The notes under the pieces are model-generated. The model had not been told where the DNA came from. It saw only the letters and a program-made list of their open reading frames with translations, and searched no databases. Shown here in pieces: positions 1 to 8,079 of a stretch of 64,000 nt of DNA (position 1 is the stretch's first letter; every line of letters starts with the position of its first letter). The position numbers and the translations under genes were made by a program. This DNA is from Streptomyces sp. CT34. GTDB lineage: Bacteria; Actinomycetota; Actinomycetes; Streptomycetales; Streptomycetaceae. The DNA lies in contig NZ_KN708638.1 in the NCBI RefSeq assembly GCF_000805335.1, positions 5,747,359-5,811,358 of the forward strand, read 5' to 3'.

Positions 1-255
1 GGCCGCACGCACCGCCACCCCATCAACCGTGGCGGTGACCGGGCAGCGGACAACGTCTTGCACACTATCGTGTCCACCCGCATGCGCTTCGACGAACGCA
101 CCCGTGCCCGCGTCGAACGCCACACCAAAGAAGGGCTGTTCAAAAAGGACATCATGCGCCGCCTCAAGCAGTTCGTCGCCCGAGCCGTCCACCACGCACC
201 GACCAGCCCACCAACCGAACGGATCACGCAAACCGACCTGGCTCCAGCGGCTTGA
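1..255 (+). CDS. IS110-family transposase, C-terminal part (5' end outside window)
   Basis: The reading frame is open from base 1 to a TGA at 253-255 and gives about 84 residues. They contain NRGGDRAADNVLHTIVSTRM, then a segment of the RTRARVERHTKEGL type and a KKDIMRRLKQFVAR helix. That order is typical of the end of IS110/IS116/IS902 transposases (Transposase_20 region), which are DEDD enzymes using a RuvC-like fold plus this C-terminal serine-bearing domain. The catalytic N-terminal half would lie upstream of the window, so I cannot tell whether the element is intact. No terminal inverted repeats are visible in the 110 bp that follow, which is normal for IS110 elements. Family call fairly sure; activity unknown. 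Confidence 0.8.
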   Translation, partial: GRTHRHPINRGGDRAADNVLHTIVSTRMRFDERTRARVERHTKEGLFKKDIMRRLKQFVARAVHHAPTSPPTERITQTDLAPAA

Positions 256-367
256 CAACCATCGGAGCATCCAGCGGCTCCAACCTGACCCGGACCGAAC
301 GAACACCCGAAACAGACTCAACAACGCATCAGAAGGTCACTTCCGCACCGCGTCGGTGGACCGGGGC

Positions 368-1114
368 TCAGGCGGACGGCAGGTCATGCCCGGTGCAGGC
401 GGGTACCTCGCGGTTATTGCGGGTGCGTGCGCCCGGCAGCCAGCCCTGGACGCCTTCTGCGGTCCTGACCAGGTACCAGCGCGTGGAGGTGACTCCCTGT
501 TCGTCCCGTACGAGCCTGCCGTCGGTGACCACGCAACGCGCGGCCACGGCATCGCCGTGCCAGACGCGGCCTGCGGAGTTGCCGGGTGCGGCGTACTGCT
601 TGTGCGGGTCCTTGGCCAGTCGCAGCGCACACTCCAGGGTGTGCGCGCCCTGGCAGGCCCGCTCGCTGTTGAAGACCCTGATGGTCACGTCCTGCGTGCC
701 GGGGCCGGGGACGGCCGGGCCCGGTCGCGCGGGGCCCGGCCGTGCCAGCCACCACACCCCCAGTGAGACCGCGGCGACGGTGGCGGCAGCCGCCAGCGCC
801 GTGGCGTACGCGCGGCGGTGCCGGACCCTCAGCGGTACGGGCCGCGCCGCCGGCTCCTGGATACGGGCCCACAGCCCCGGCGGCGTCTCGATCGCCTCGT
901 CGGCCGCCCGCAGACGCTCGCGCAGCGCCACCTCGACACCGGAACCGCCGGCGCCGGGACCCTCCGCATCGGAACCGTCGGCGCCGAATCCACCACTGCC
1001 GAATCCGCCACCGCCGAACCCACCGCCGTCGGAACCATCGGCGCCCGAACCGCCGACACCCGAACCACCCGCGCCGGCGCCGTCGCCCATACGGCCGTCC
1101 GTCCCGCCTGTCAC
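368..1114 (-). CDS. Single-pass membrane protein partnered with ECF sigma factor; glycine-rich N-terminus, SH3-like outer domain
   Basis: 248 residues. Residues 1-60 are a low-complexity run of Gly, Ser, Ala, Asp and Phe (GGGFG, GSGGFG units). Residues 61-100 are charged. One transmembrane helix lies at about 103-124. The outer part (130-248) has four cysteines (154, 162, 194, 240) and a stretch around TSTRWYLVRTAEGVQGWLPG that resembles bacterial SH3b domains. Its GTG start overlaps the stop of the sigma gene (GTGA, 1111-1114), so the two are translationally coupled. The position suggests an anti-sigma or sigma-modulating role, but I see no ZAS/HXXXCXXC zinc motif, so a classical zinc anti-sigma is unlikely. 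Function is inference. Confidence 0.7.
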   Translation of the reverse strand: MTGGTDGRMGDGAGAGGSGVGGSGADGSDGGGFGGGGFGSGGFGADGSDAEGPGAGGSGVEVALRERLRAADEAIETPPGLWARIQEPAARPVPLRVRHRRAYATALAAAATVAAVSLGVWWLARPGPARPGPAVPGPGTQDVTIRVFNSERACQGAHTLECALRLAKDPHKQYAAPGNSAGRVWHGDAVAARCVVTDGRLVRDEQGVTSTRWYLVRTAEGVQGWLPGARTRNNREVPACTGHDLPSA

Positions 1115-1752
1115 GCGCCACCGCCTCCCCGGCCCGTCCCGCTCCCCGGGCCCCCGTGCTGCGAGGGCTCCTGCGGCTGGAGCTGTGGTTCCTCAAGGTA
1201 GCCGCGCAGCCGGTCCAGGGCGCGGGCGCGATGCCGGGCCGCGGTCCCGCGGTGCACCTTCATGATCTTGGCGGCCTGGTCGATGGTGTAGCCGTCGAGG
1301 TCGACGAGGATGACGATGCCGGCCTGGCGGTGCGACAACCGCCCCAGCAGGCGCACCGCTTCGAGCTCCGCATGCCGCCGTTCCACCCCGCCGTCCCAGC
1401 CCGCACCGCCGGCACCGGCGGCGTCCCCGGCACCGCTCACCGCGCCCCCGGCGCCGGTTCCGTACCCGGTGGCGGCCCCGGGACCGGCCTCCTCCAGCCG
1501 CTCCATCCGGTCGACCAGGACCTGCCGCCGATCCTTGCGGTGCGCGTCGCGGGCCACGTTCAGTACGGCGGTGAACGCGTAGGCGTACGGCTCCGGATGC
1601 GTCAGTAGGCGGTGCGGGCGGGCGGCGAGCTTGAGATACGCCTCGTGCACAACATCCTCCGCGGACTGCCTCGTTCCGGCCAGCATGACCGCCCGCCGGT
1701 AGAGCCTGGGCAGCAGCCCGCAGAAGACCTCATCAAAGGTCGGTGACGCCAT
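1111..1752 (-). CDS. ECF-type RNA polymerase sigma factor
   Basis: 213 residues from the ATG at 1752, preceded by a good Shine-Dalgarno GGGGAGAG. An upstream ATG at 1830 would add 26 residues without a ribosome site. Region 2 lies at about 5-75 (FDEVFCGLLPRLYRRAVMLAG, SAEDVVHEAYLKL). Region 4 lies at about 130-185 (LLGRLSHRQAGIVILVDLDG, IDQAAKIMKVHRGTAARHRARALDRL). Between them is a linker of about 35 residues almost entirely Gly and Ala, which is long for an ECF factor. The protein would direct core polymerase to a small regulon. Its neighbour is the coupled membrane protein; a glycine-rich expansion in both partners is unusual. No target promoter consensus can be derived from this window. 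Confidence 0.88.
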   Translation of the reverse strand: MASPTFDEVFCGLLPRLYRRAVMLAGTRQSAEDVVHEAYLKLAARPHRLLTHPEPYAYAFTAVLNVARDAHRKDRRQVLVDRMERLEEAGPGAATGYGTGAGGAVSGAGDAAGAGGAGWDGGVERRHAELEAVRLLGRLSHRQAGIVILVDLDGYTIDQAAKIMKVHRGTAARHRARALDRLRGYLEEPQLQPQEPSQHGGPGSGTGRGGGGA

Positions 1753-2340
1753 GTACCGGAACTCTCCCCGTTGTTCGGCTACGGGCGCGGCCGCAAGAGA
1801 GGCTACCGGACACCCCCGACGCCCAATCAAACTCCGCTGCTCACCCGGTACCCATCACAACCGGGCCACCATGGCTCCCGTCCCCGTCCTCGGCCGCCGT
1901 CTGACACGCACGTATCGGTTTCCACGGCGGCATTGACGGGGCACGTCGGCATGGCAGCCGCCGCCATGCGCCGGCTGCGACCGGCGGGCGAGCCGACGCC
2001 GACCACCACGGCGGTGCCGGCCACGTGGACGCCCTCGGCACCGACGAAACCGCCGCCCCCACCCTCTTCCACCGGGCAGCTTCGGGCACTTGGGCCGGTG
2101 ACCGGCCCGCCGCCGTCACAGGGACGCCGATCACCCGACCACCGGCAGCACCCTCGCGCACCAAGCGTTCCGCCGGAAGCCCGGCGCGTCGCCCGCGGGT
2201 GCGTCGTGGCTGGTCGCGTGGTTCCCCGCACCCCTTCGGGGCGCTGACAAACCGCACCGGACGGTGGTTTGTCGGCGGCGGTTTCCTGGAGGAGTGGGCC
2301 GGAGGGAGAGGAGACTCAACTCCCGGTCAGAGAAGCGGAG
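1753..2340. other. Intergenic stretch without a supported gene
   Basis: About 590 bp upstream of the sigma gene. Several frames stay open on both strands, as expected in GC-rich DNA, but none has a ribosome site, recognisable domain or the G/C third-position pattern of its neighbours. It probably carries the sigma operon promoter and decayed mobile DNA leading into the transposase remnant. Confidence 0.5.
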
Positions 2341-2790
2341 ATGACGAAGCGGCTGCCGTATCCGCCCGCGCCGGGTCTGCTGGAAGCGCACGCCGCCGCT
2401 CGACGATCTTTTCGGAACGCCGGGCCCAGCGGCGCGGATTCGGCGAGTATCCGGCCGGGCTGCTCCTGCCGCGGGACCGGAACAGGACGCTGCCCTGCCT
2501 GGCCGGTTGCCGAACCGGTGGCCGGTGCCCGGCATCCGGCGGTGCAGCGGCCGCGGTTCTTCCTCTTCGGAGCCGGCCCGGGATCAGGAAGCGGTCAACG
2601 CCCGCCGCCCGGAACCACTGCGGCCCGACCCGGCCGTCGCCCCGCACGCGGGCGGCGTGCTGGTGGCCGACGACTCCGGGACCGTATGGACGGGGCAGCA
2701 ACCGCGTACGTGGGCAAGTGGTACCGCGGCTCGGTCGGCAAGTCGGCCCCACCGTGCCGGTGTTCCCCCGGGCCGTACCGAGGCCCTGCC
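2341..2790 (+). pseudogene. Decayed IS701-like transposase (multiple frameshifts)
   Basis: Pieces of one transposase can be read by hopping frames. MTKRLPYPPAPGLLEAHA starts at 2341. AQRRGFGEYPAGLLLPRDRN is near 2430-2480 in a second frame. AEPVAGARHPAVQR follows in the first frame. DQEAVNARR, then APHAGGVLVADDSG come near 2585-2680 in a third frame. MDGAATAYVGKWYRGSVGK is near 2685-2740 back in the first. From memory these match, in order, the N-terminal half of a Streptomyces IS701-type DDE transposase; the VADD element would be the first catalytic Asp. At least four frameshifts and no C-terminal half mean it is dead. Family name from recall, hence moderate confidence; the frame-hopping pattern itself is clear. 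Confidence 0.65.
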
Positions 2791-2942
2791 TGCCGGTCTC
2801 CGCGGCGGTGCTCAGGACCGGGTTCCCCCGGTGACGGATGCAACCAGGATCGTGGCGGCCCGGCTCAAAAGGTCAGACCTCGGCCACCCGCTGCCGGACC
2901 CGCGTGCGCCGTCCCGGGCGATGCGGCGCACACCCGAAAAGC

Positions 2943-2970
2943 GACACAGGTCGAAAGTGACACAGGTCAC
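2943..2970. promoter_or_regulatory. Operator-like repeats upstream of secreted-protein gene
   Basis: GACACAGGTC occurs twice exactly (2943-2952 and 2959-2968, 16 bp apart). The second copy sits inside a dyad GTGAC-ACAG-GTCAC (2957-2970). It lies about 80 bp ahead of the small secreted protein, a plausible regulator site. No cognate regulator can be named. Confidence 0.4.
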
Positions 2971-3045
2971 CCTTCCCCATGTCGTACAAGAACGCCCCGC
3001 CGTACGTGTACCGGGTGCATGGCAACCGACAACGGAAGGAAGAAC

Positions 3046-3333
3046 ATGCGCACACGTATCGCAGCCGGCCTCGCCACGGCGGCCCTGGCCGGGACCGTGG
3101 GCCTGACCGCCGTCGCTCCGGCCTCGGCAGCCCCCGCCGTACCCGCCCAGCACACCATCACCGCGCAGAAGGCACACGCCGCCGATGCGCCCCCCGGCTG
3201 GATCCTGCGCGACAAGTACTGGACCCACAGCGGCTGCGAGGAAGCCGGCCAGGACGGCATCCAGCGCCAGCACTGGGACCAGTACCAGTGCGCCAACGGC
3301 AACGCCCAGTGGGTGCTGTGGACCAACCGCTGA
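3046..3333 (+). CDS. Small secreted protein, two cysteines
   Basis: 95 residues from an ATG with a strong ribosome site GGAAGGA at 3034-3040. The N-terminus is a classical Sec signal: MRTR, a hydrophobic core, then APASA with likely cleavage after Ala28. The mature part of about 67 residues contains PPGWILRDKYWTHSGCEEAG and ends NAQWVLWTNR. It is rich in Trp, Gln and His and has two Cys that could form one disulfide. It stands alone between an operator-like repeat and a strong terminator, so it is monocistronic. I do not recognise the family. Small exported proteins of this kind are common in Streptomyces and are often linked to aerial growth, but nothing here proves that. Confidence 0.75.
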   Translation: MRTRIAAGLATAALAGTVGLTAVAPASAAPAVPAQHTITAQKAHAADAPPGWILRDKYWTHSGCEEAGQDGIQRQHWDQYQCANGNAQWVLWTNR

Positions 3334-3408
3334 TCCTCACCCACCCGCACCCCAACACCGGGTCACCGGACGGCACCACGCCCCCGGCCGGCCCGAGAGC
3401 ATGACCGC

Positions 3409-3444
3409 GGTCCGGTCTGCGGCGACACCGCCGCAGACCGGACC
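3409..3444 (+). terminator. Hairpin terminator after secreted-protein gene
   Basis: A perfect 15-bp stem GGTCCGGTCTGCGGC (3409-3423) pairs with 3430-3444 across a 6-nt loop. There is no T-tract, which is usual for Streptomyces terminators. Confidence 0.7.
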
Positions 3445-3758
3445 CGCCCACGAACCCGGCCGGTACCACCGGGGCGACGACAACAGCCGCTACCGACCTG
3501 CTCCGCGTCCTTGGGCCGGCCTCGCATGACCGATGGCAGACGGATCGAGAGGAGCATGGAGCAGCCGGCCCAGGTGATGGGCACCGAGGTTGAGGGGAGC
3601 ACGACTCGGGCCGGCGTGGGGCCGGCGTCAGCGAACAGGTGACCACTTCTCGGGGTCAGGACCCGACCTTGCTGTGCTGATATCTGGGCAACCGGTGCCG
3701 TCACCCTGAAGGGGCGCATCATGCTGCGGCGGCAGCACCAGGGTGGTTCGCCGCGGCC
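3445..3758. other. Intergenic stretch without a supported gene
   Basis: About 310 bp between the hairpin and the end of the response-regulator gene. Open frames exist on both strands but have no ribosome site or recognisable domain. I see no clear repeat or terminator for the two-component genes here. Confidence 0.4.
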
Positions 3759-4409
3759 TCAGCGCGTCACCCCGGCGTCCCTGGCGCACAACGCCGCCTG
3801 GACCCGGTTGTCCACCTCAAGGGCTGCCAGGATGCGGCTGACGTGTGCCTTGACCGTGCTCTCCCGCATACCCAGCCCGGTGGCGATCTCGGCGTTGGAC
3901 GCACCGCCGGCCAGGAGCCTGAGCACATCGGTCTCGCGTGGCGTCAGGCGCTCCACCCGGGTCCGGGCGGCGGCCGAGGCCCCGCCCGCCGTGTGGTGAT
4001 GGTGCTCGACGAGCCGTCGGGCAGCATGGGGGTGCAGCATCGCCTGCCCGTCGGCGACGACCTCGACGGCCCGGATGATCTCCGCAGGGTCGGTGTCCTT
4101 CAGCAGGAAGCCGACCGCGCCGGCGGCCAGCCCGTCGTAGACGTACTGGTCCAGGTCGAACGTCGTGAGCATGATGACCTTGGGCGGCTCGGGCAACGCG
4201 ATCAGGTGCCTGGTGGCCTCGATACCGTCCATGCGGGGCATCCGCACGTCCATCAGCACGACGTCCAGGCGCTGCGCGGTGGCCCGTTGGACGGCTTCCC
4301 GGCCGTCGGCGGCCTGTGCGGCGACGGCGATGCCGGGGGCGTCGTCCAGGATGTCGGCGAGCGCCAGCCGCACCAGGCCGTCGTCGTCGGCGATCATCGT
4401 CCGGATCAT
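3759..4409 (-). CDS. NarL/FixJ-family response regulator
   Basis: 216 residues. The receiver domain (1-120) has the acidic pocket D8-D10, phospho-acceptor Asp54 (VVLMDVRMPRMDG), Thr82/83 and Lys104 (FLLKDTDP). The LuxR-type HTH (about 153-205) reads LTPRETDVLRLLAGGASNAEIATGLG, then STVKAHVSRILAAL. All catalytic residues are present, so it should be phosphorylated by the kinase encoded just upstream; the two genes overlap by ATGA at 4406-4409. It should be a DNA-binding activator or repressor. Its targets are unknown; no transporter gene, a frequent partner of such pairs, lies beside it. Confidence 0.93.
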   Translation of the reverse strand: MIRTMIADDDGLVRLALADILDDAPGIAVAAQAADGREAVQRATAQRLDVVLMDVRMPRMDGIEATRHLIALPEPPKVIMLTTFDLDQYVYDGLAAGAVGFLLKDTDPAEIIRAVEVVADGQAMLHPHAARRLVEHHHHTAGGASAAARTRVERLTPRETDVLRLLAGGASNAEIATGLGMRESTVKAHVSRILAALEVDNRVQAALCARDAGVTR

Positions 4410-5353
4410 GTCGTCCCCCTGCCGCCCTGGTCATCGAGCGGGATGGTGGCGGCCACCCGCCAGTCACCTGACCCCGTAGGACCGTACTCCAGACGGCCGT
4501 TGAGCGCGGCGACCCGCTCGGCCAGTCCGATCAGGCCATAGCCGGAACCCTCGGTCGCGGCCTCGGACGAGGCGCCGGCCGGGTTGCGGACCACCACCGT
4601 GGACTGGGGCGGGCCGTAGCGCACCTCGAGCTGCGCGGTCGCTCCGGCGGCGTGCTTACGGGCGTTGGTCAGGGCTTCTTGCGCGAGTCGGTGAACGGCG
4701 AGCCGATGGCTGGCCGGTAGGGAGTCGGGATCACCCTCGATGGCCGCTTCGACCCGCTGTCCGGCCGTCCGCGCCTCGTCGATCACGGTCGAGAGTTCCG
4801 GCAGTCCGGGTACCCGTGAGGCCGGCCTCTCCCCGGTATCGTGGCCGCGCAGCACACCCAGTACGTCCCGCAGGTCGCCGAGCGCGTCGGTGGACGCGGT
4901 ACGCAGCAGGCCGATGCGGTCGGCCACCGGCTCGGGAAGGTCGGCGGCCCGCCGCTTGAGGGCTCCGGTGTGCAGGGCGATGACCGTGAGCCGGTGGGCG
5001 AGCACATCGTGCATCTCGGCGGCGATCCGGGTGCGCTCCGCCAACCTGGCCTGCTCGGCGCGGAGTTCGCGCTCCACCCGCAGACGGTTGACCTGTTCGG
5101 CGAGCGAGGCGACGTGCCGGCGGCGGTTGCCCGTCCACAGTCCGATGACCACCGCGAGCAGCAGCACCATCAGCGGCCCGTATTTACGGGTCATCCACAG
5201 GCTGTTCCCCGGATGCGCCAGCGAACTGCCGACCATCGCGACCACCACGCACAACCCCTCGAAGACGAACCGGCCACGGGAGGCGAGGTGGAAGAGCACC
5301 ACCAGCAGCGGGAAGACCGATCCCAGCAACACCGCACCGGCGGTGGTGCTCAC
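4406..5353 (-). CDS. NarL-type sensor histidine kinase, short or truncated sensor region
   Basis: 315 residues. Two or three hydrophobic helices occupy residues 5-75. A coiled segment (80-108) leads to the HisKA_3 box RTRIAAEMHDVLAHRL, with the phosphorylated His at 115. The ATPase part shows the N box AQEALTNARKHA and the G box GSGYGLIGLAERVAALNG. The GTG at 5353 is the only possible start: the frame is closed by a stop at 5396-5398, and no ribosome site precedes it. Many Streptomyces homologues have four to six membrane helices. A GTG at 5399 in another frame encodes VTIRRLPAIQAAVGS, which would make a natural lead-in, so a small frameshift or deletion near 5353-5360 is possible. It partners with the adjoining regulator. 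Confidence 0.85.
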   Translation of the reverse strand: MSTTAGAVLLGSVFPLLVVLFHLASRGRFVFEGLCVVVAMVGSSLAHPGNSLWMTRKYGPLMVLLLAVVIGLWTGNRRRHVASLAEQVNRLRVERELRAEQARLAERTRIAAEMHDVLAHRLTVIALHTGALKRRAADLPEPVADRIGLLRTASTDALGDLRDVLGVLRGHDTGERPASRVPGLPELSTVIDEARTAGQRVEAAIEGDPDSLPASHRLAVHRLAQEALTNARKHAAGATAQLEVRYGPPQSTVVVRNPAGASSEAATEGSGYGLIGLAERVAALNGRLEYGPTGSGDWRVAATIPLDDQGGRGTT

Positions 5354-5504
5354 CGCTGCCGACGGCCGCTTGTATTGCCGGAAGGCGGCGGATGGTCACG
5401 TGGTGGTGGGGGGAGCGGCCACGGGTTGCCGTCGCGCGACGGACAATGAGCGCGAAGTGTGCTGTTGCTGGTGCAGATTGCTTGGGCGGGACCTGCGGTG
5501 CGGT

Positions 5505-5897
5505 TCAGACTCTGACCACCCGGACTCCGGGGCCGCACAGCATACGGAGGTCCTCGGGGTCCGACGTCAGGACGGTCACGGGGGCGGGCGAGGCGAGTGC
5601 GGTGGCGGCCACGATGGCGTCGAGGGCGAATTTGTGGCCGTGCAGTCCGGCAGCGGCGAGGAGTTTGCTGGCGTGGCGGGCGATGGCTTCAGTGGGTGGG
5701 ACGATGTTCACGCGGGAGACGGCGTAGTCGAAGCGGGCCTGGTTGACCTTGGGGTCGCGGGCTTCGACCAGCGTGACGGAGCTGGTGACCACGCGGATGT
5801 CCTCGGCCTCGGCGGCGGCCAGCCACTCGGTGAGTTCGGGGGAGCGCCGTACGAGTCTGGAGAGCCCCTCGCAGTCCAGGACGAGCGTTCCGCTCAC
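5505..5897 (-). CDS. PIN-domain toxin (VapC-like ribonuclease)
   Basis: 130 residues. The PIN fold acidic residues can be placed at Asp8 (LVLDCEGL), Glu45 (TLVEARD), Asp93 (ALDAIVAATA) and Asp113 (LTSDPEDL). These bind the metal used to cut RNA; in known VapC toxins the target is usually tRNA or rRNA. The gene follows the antitoxin with an ATGA overlap (5894-5897), the normal type II toxin-antitoxin layout. All four acidic positions are kept, so the toxin is probably active. The target RNA cannot be read from sequence. Confidence 0.85.
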   Translation of the reverse strand: MSGTLVLDCEGLSRLVRRSPELTEWLAAAEAEDIRVVTSSVTLVEARDPKVNQARFDYAVSRVNIVPPTEAIARHASKLLAAAGLHGHKFALDAIVAATALASPAPVTVLTSDPEDLRMLCGPGVRVVRV

Positions 5898-6166
5898 GCG
5901 GCGTCCGCCGAGCCGGCCGTGTCACCGCGCAGGACGGCCCGCTTGGTCTCGACCGCTACCTGGTCCACCGGGCCGTGTTCGGCCTCGGCGTCTTCGATGA
6001 GTTCGCGCAGCCGGTCCCGCTCCAGTTGGCGCTGGATGAGGGCTTCGACGTAGGCGGACATGCCTCGCTTGCCGGTACGTGCCTTCAGGGCGGCGATGGT
6101 GCCTTCGTGGAGGGAGACGGAGACCGGACGGACGGGGCCTTCGCCGGGAGCGGAGGAGGTGGCCAT
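5894..6166 (-). CDS. Ribbon-helix-helix type antitoxin of the PIN toxin
   Basis: 90 residues. The segment PVSVSLHEGTIAALKARTGK, then MSAYVEALIQRQLERDRL has the strand-helix-helix spacing of MetJ/Arc/CopG-like DNA-binding proteins. The acidic C-terminal tail would wrap the PIN toxin. It is the first gene of the pair. A perfect dyad lies 11-27 bp upstream of its start, fitting autoregulation by the antitoxin or the toxin-antitoxin complex, as in known vapBC loci. The sub-family is not certain. Confidence 0.8.
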   Translation of the reverse strand: MATSSAPGEGPVRPVSVSLHEGTIAALKARTGKRGMSAYVEALIQRQLERDRLRELIEDAEAEHGPVDQVAVETKRAVLRGDTAGSADAA

Positions 6167-6176
6167 GGAGCTACTT

Positions 6177-6193
6177 TAACAAAACTCTTGTTA
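6177..6193 (-). promoter_or_regulatory. Operator dyad of the toxin-antitoxin operon
   Basis: TAACAA-AACTC-TTGTTA is a perfect 6-bp inverted repeat with a 5-nt spacer, in an AT-rich patch just upstream of the antitoxin ATG (6166). It probably overlaps the promoter -10 region on the minus strand. Confidence 0.6.
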
Positions 6194-6359
6194 TTGGGTG
6201 TTCGCGATTCGTGGCCGGTCCTTCGTGCCGGCGGCGCCCAGGGGAGGGCCCGAAGTCGAGCAGGCGCGATGAGTCCCCAGGTCAGAAGGCGATCCGCGAA
6301 GGGCTTCCCAGGGACTTTTCCGGGACTTTCACGTCTGCCCCAGGGAGGTTTCAGGGACT

Positions 6360-6424
6360 CTCCGCCGCGTGGGCGGAGCAGGCCCTGACCGCGCCGAAAG
6401 ATGCGAAAGCGCTGGTCAGGGCCT
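6360..6424 (-). terminator. Double hairpin terminator after sdaA
   Basis: AGGCCCTGACC (6380-6390) pairs perfectly with 6414-6424; an inner GCGC/GCGC extends the stem. A second hairpin CTCCGCC-N5-GGCGGAG lies at 6360-6378. Both follow the sdaA stop on the minus strand. Confidence 0.65.
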
Positions 6425-6441
6425 ACAACCGAGGTGCTACC

Positions 6442-7824
6442 TCAGCACTCGATGATGTTCACCGCGAGGCCGCCGCGGGCGGTCTCCTTGTACTTGACGC
6501 TCATGTCGGCGCCGGTGTCCTTCATGGTCTTGATGACCTTGTCGAGGGAGACGTGGTGCCGGCCGTCGCCGCGCAGGGCCATGCGGGCGGCGGTGACGGC
6601 CTTGACGGCGGCCATGCCGTTGCGTTCGATGCAGGGGATCTGGACGAGACCGCCGACCGGGTCGCAGGTCAGGCCGAGGTTGTGTTCCATGCCGATCTCG
6701 GCGGCGTTCTCGACCTGTTCGGGGGAGCCGCCGAGGACCTCGGCGAGGCCGCCGGCGGCCATCGAGCAGGCGGAGCCGACCTCGCCCTGGCAGCCGACCT
6801 CGGCGCCGGAGATGGAGGCGTTCTCCTTGAAGAGCATGCCGATCGCGCCGGCGGCGAGCAGGAAGCGGACCACGCCTTCCTCGTCGGCACCGGGGACGAA
6901 GTTGGTGTAGTAGTGCAGGACGGCGGGGATGATGCCGGCGGCGCCGTTGGTGGGGGCGGTGACGACCCGGCCGCCGGCCGCGTTCTCCTCGTTGACGGCC
7001 ATGGCGTAGAGGGTGACCCACTCCATGGCGCGGGCGGCGGCGTCGCCCTCGGCGCGCAGCGCGCGGGCGGCGTTGGCGGCCCGGCGGCGGACCTTCAGAC
7101 CGCCCGGCAGGATGCCCTCACGGGACATACCGCGCTGGACGCAGCCCTGCATGACCCGCCAGATCTCCAGCAGGCCCGCGCGGATCTCCTCCTCCGTACG
7201 CCACGCCTTCTCGTTCTCCAGCATCAGGGCGGAGATCGACAGGCCGGTCTGCGCGGAGAGGCGGAGCAGTTCGTCGCCGGTGCGGAAGGGGTGCGTCAGG
7301 ACGGTGTCGTCGAGCTTGATGCGGTCCTGGCCCACCGCGTCCTCGTCGACGACGAAGCCGCCGCCGACCGAGTAGTAGGTCTTCTCCAGCAGGGGCGCGC
7401 CGGCGCTGTCGTAGGCGAAGAGCGTCATGCCGTTGGCGTGGTACGGCAGCGAGCGGCGGCGGTGCAGGATCAGCTGGGTGGACTCGTCGAAGGCGATCTC
7501 GTGGGCGGTGCCTATCTCGGCGCCGAGGAGGCGCAGGCGGCCGGTGGTGCGGATGCGGGCGACCTCGTCGTCGGCGGTTTCCACGTCGACGGTGCGGGGG
7601 GAGTGGCCTTCGAGGCCGAGGAGGACGGCCTTGGGGGTGCCGTGGCCGTGGCCGGTGGCACCGAGGGAGCCGAAGAGCTCGGCGCGTACGGAGACCGTCT
7701 GGGCGAGCAGACCGTCCTTCTTGAGCCGGCCGGCGAACATCCGGGCGGCGCGCATGGGGCCCACGGTGTGCGAGCTGGAGGGGCCGATGCCGATGGAGAA
7801 GAGGTCGAAGACGGAGATGGCCAC
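6442..7824 (-). CDS. sdaA: L-serine ammonia-lyase (L-serine dehydratase), iron-sulfur type
   Basis: 460 residues, converting L-serine to pyruvate and ammonia. The GTG at 7824 is preferred: it has AAAGGAGT upstream and starts VAISVFDLFSIGIGPSSSHT, the standard N-terminus; a GTG at 7968 would add 48 unrelated residues. Single-chain form with beta domain (about 1-160) and alpha domain. Cys345, Cys387 and Cys398 sit where the [4Fe-4S] ligands are in the well-studied Legionella enzyme. The chain ends ...NIIEC, so Cys460 can play the tail-in-mouth fourth ligand. It follows gcvT-gcvH-glyA on the same strand, so it can drain the serine they make. A terminator after glyA and a 255 bp gap suggest partly separate expression. 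Confidence 0.96.
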   Translation of the reverse strand: MAISVFDLFSIGIGPSSSHTVGPMRAARMFAGRLKKDGLLAQTVSVRAELFGSLGATGHGHGTPKAVLLGLEGHSPRTVDVETADDEVARIRTTGRLRLLGAEIGTAHEIAFDESTQLILHRRRSLPYHANGMTLFAYDSAGAPLLEKTYYSVGGGFVVDEDAVGQDRIKLDDTVLTHPFRTGDELLRLSAQTGLSISALMLENEKAWRTEEEIRAGLLEIWRVMQGCVQRGMSREGILPGGLKVRRRAANAARALRAEGDAAARAMEWVTLYAMAVNEENAAGGRVVTAPTNGAAGIIPAVLHYYTNFVPGADEEGVVRFLLAAGAIGMLFKENASISGAEVGCQGEVGSACSMAAGGLAEVLGGSPEQVENAAEIGMEHNLGLTCDPVGGLVQIPCIERNGMAAVKAVTAARMALRGDGRHHVSLDKVIKTMKDTGADMSVKYKETARGGLAVNIIEC

Positions 7825-7991
7825 GGGGGCGGACTCCTTTGTCTGCTCGTGATGGACGGTGGAGCAAGTCGGGCAGGAGGGGCTTTTCCGTCCCGACTGT
7901 CGAGCGTAACCCGCTCGGGTGGTGCTGCCGCCGGACGGTGGGCGTCGGACGGATGTCAGCGGGAACAACGGAGGAATCCGGGCAGCAGGGC

Positions 7992-8026
7992 GCGAGCCCG
8001 GGGCCGGCCACCGGCCCCGGGCTCGC
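7992..8026 (-). terminator. Hairpin terminator after glyA
   Basis: A 16-bp perfect stem (7992-8007 with 8011-8026) has a 3-nt loop CCA. It is located between the glyA stop and the sdaA start. No T-tract, so read-through is possible. Confidence 0.7.
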
Positions 8027-8079
8027 CACCCGCTTCGTCCCGGCCCGCGAACGGGCCGGCCCTCATGTCATGAAACGCG

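Noticed and set aside
6442..7968. Longer sdaA start at 7968
   Set aside because: The extra 48 residues do not fit the family, and the GTG at 7824 has a strong ribosome site.
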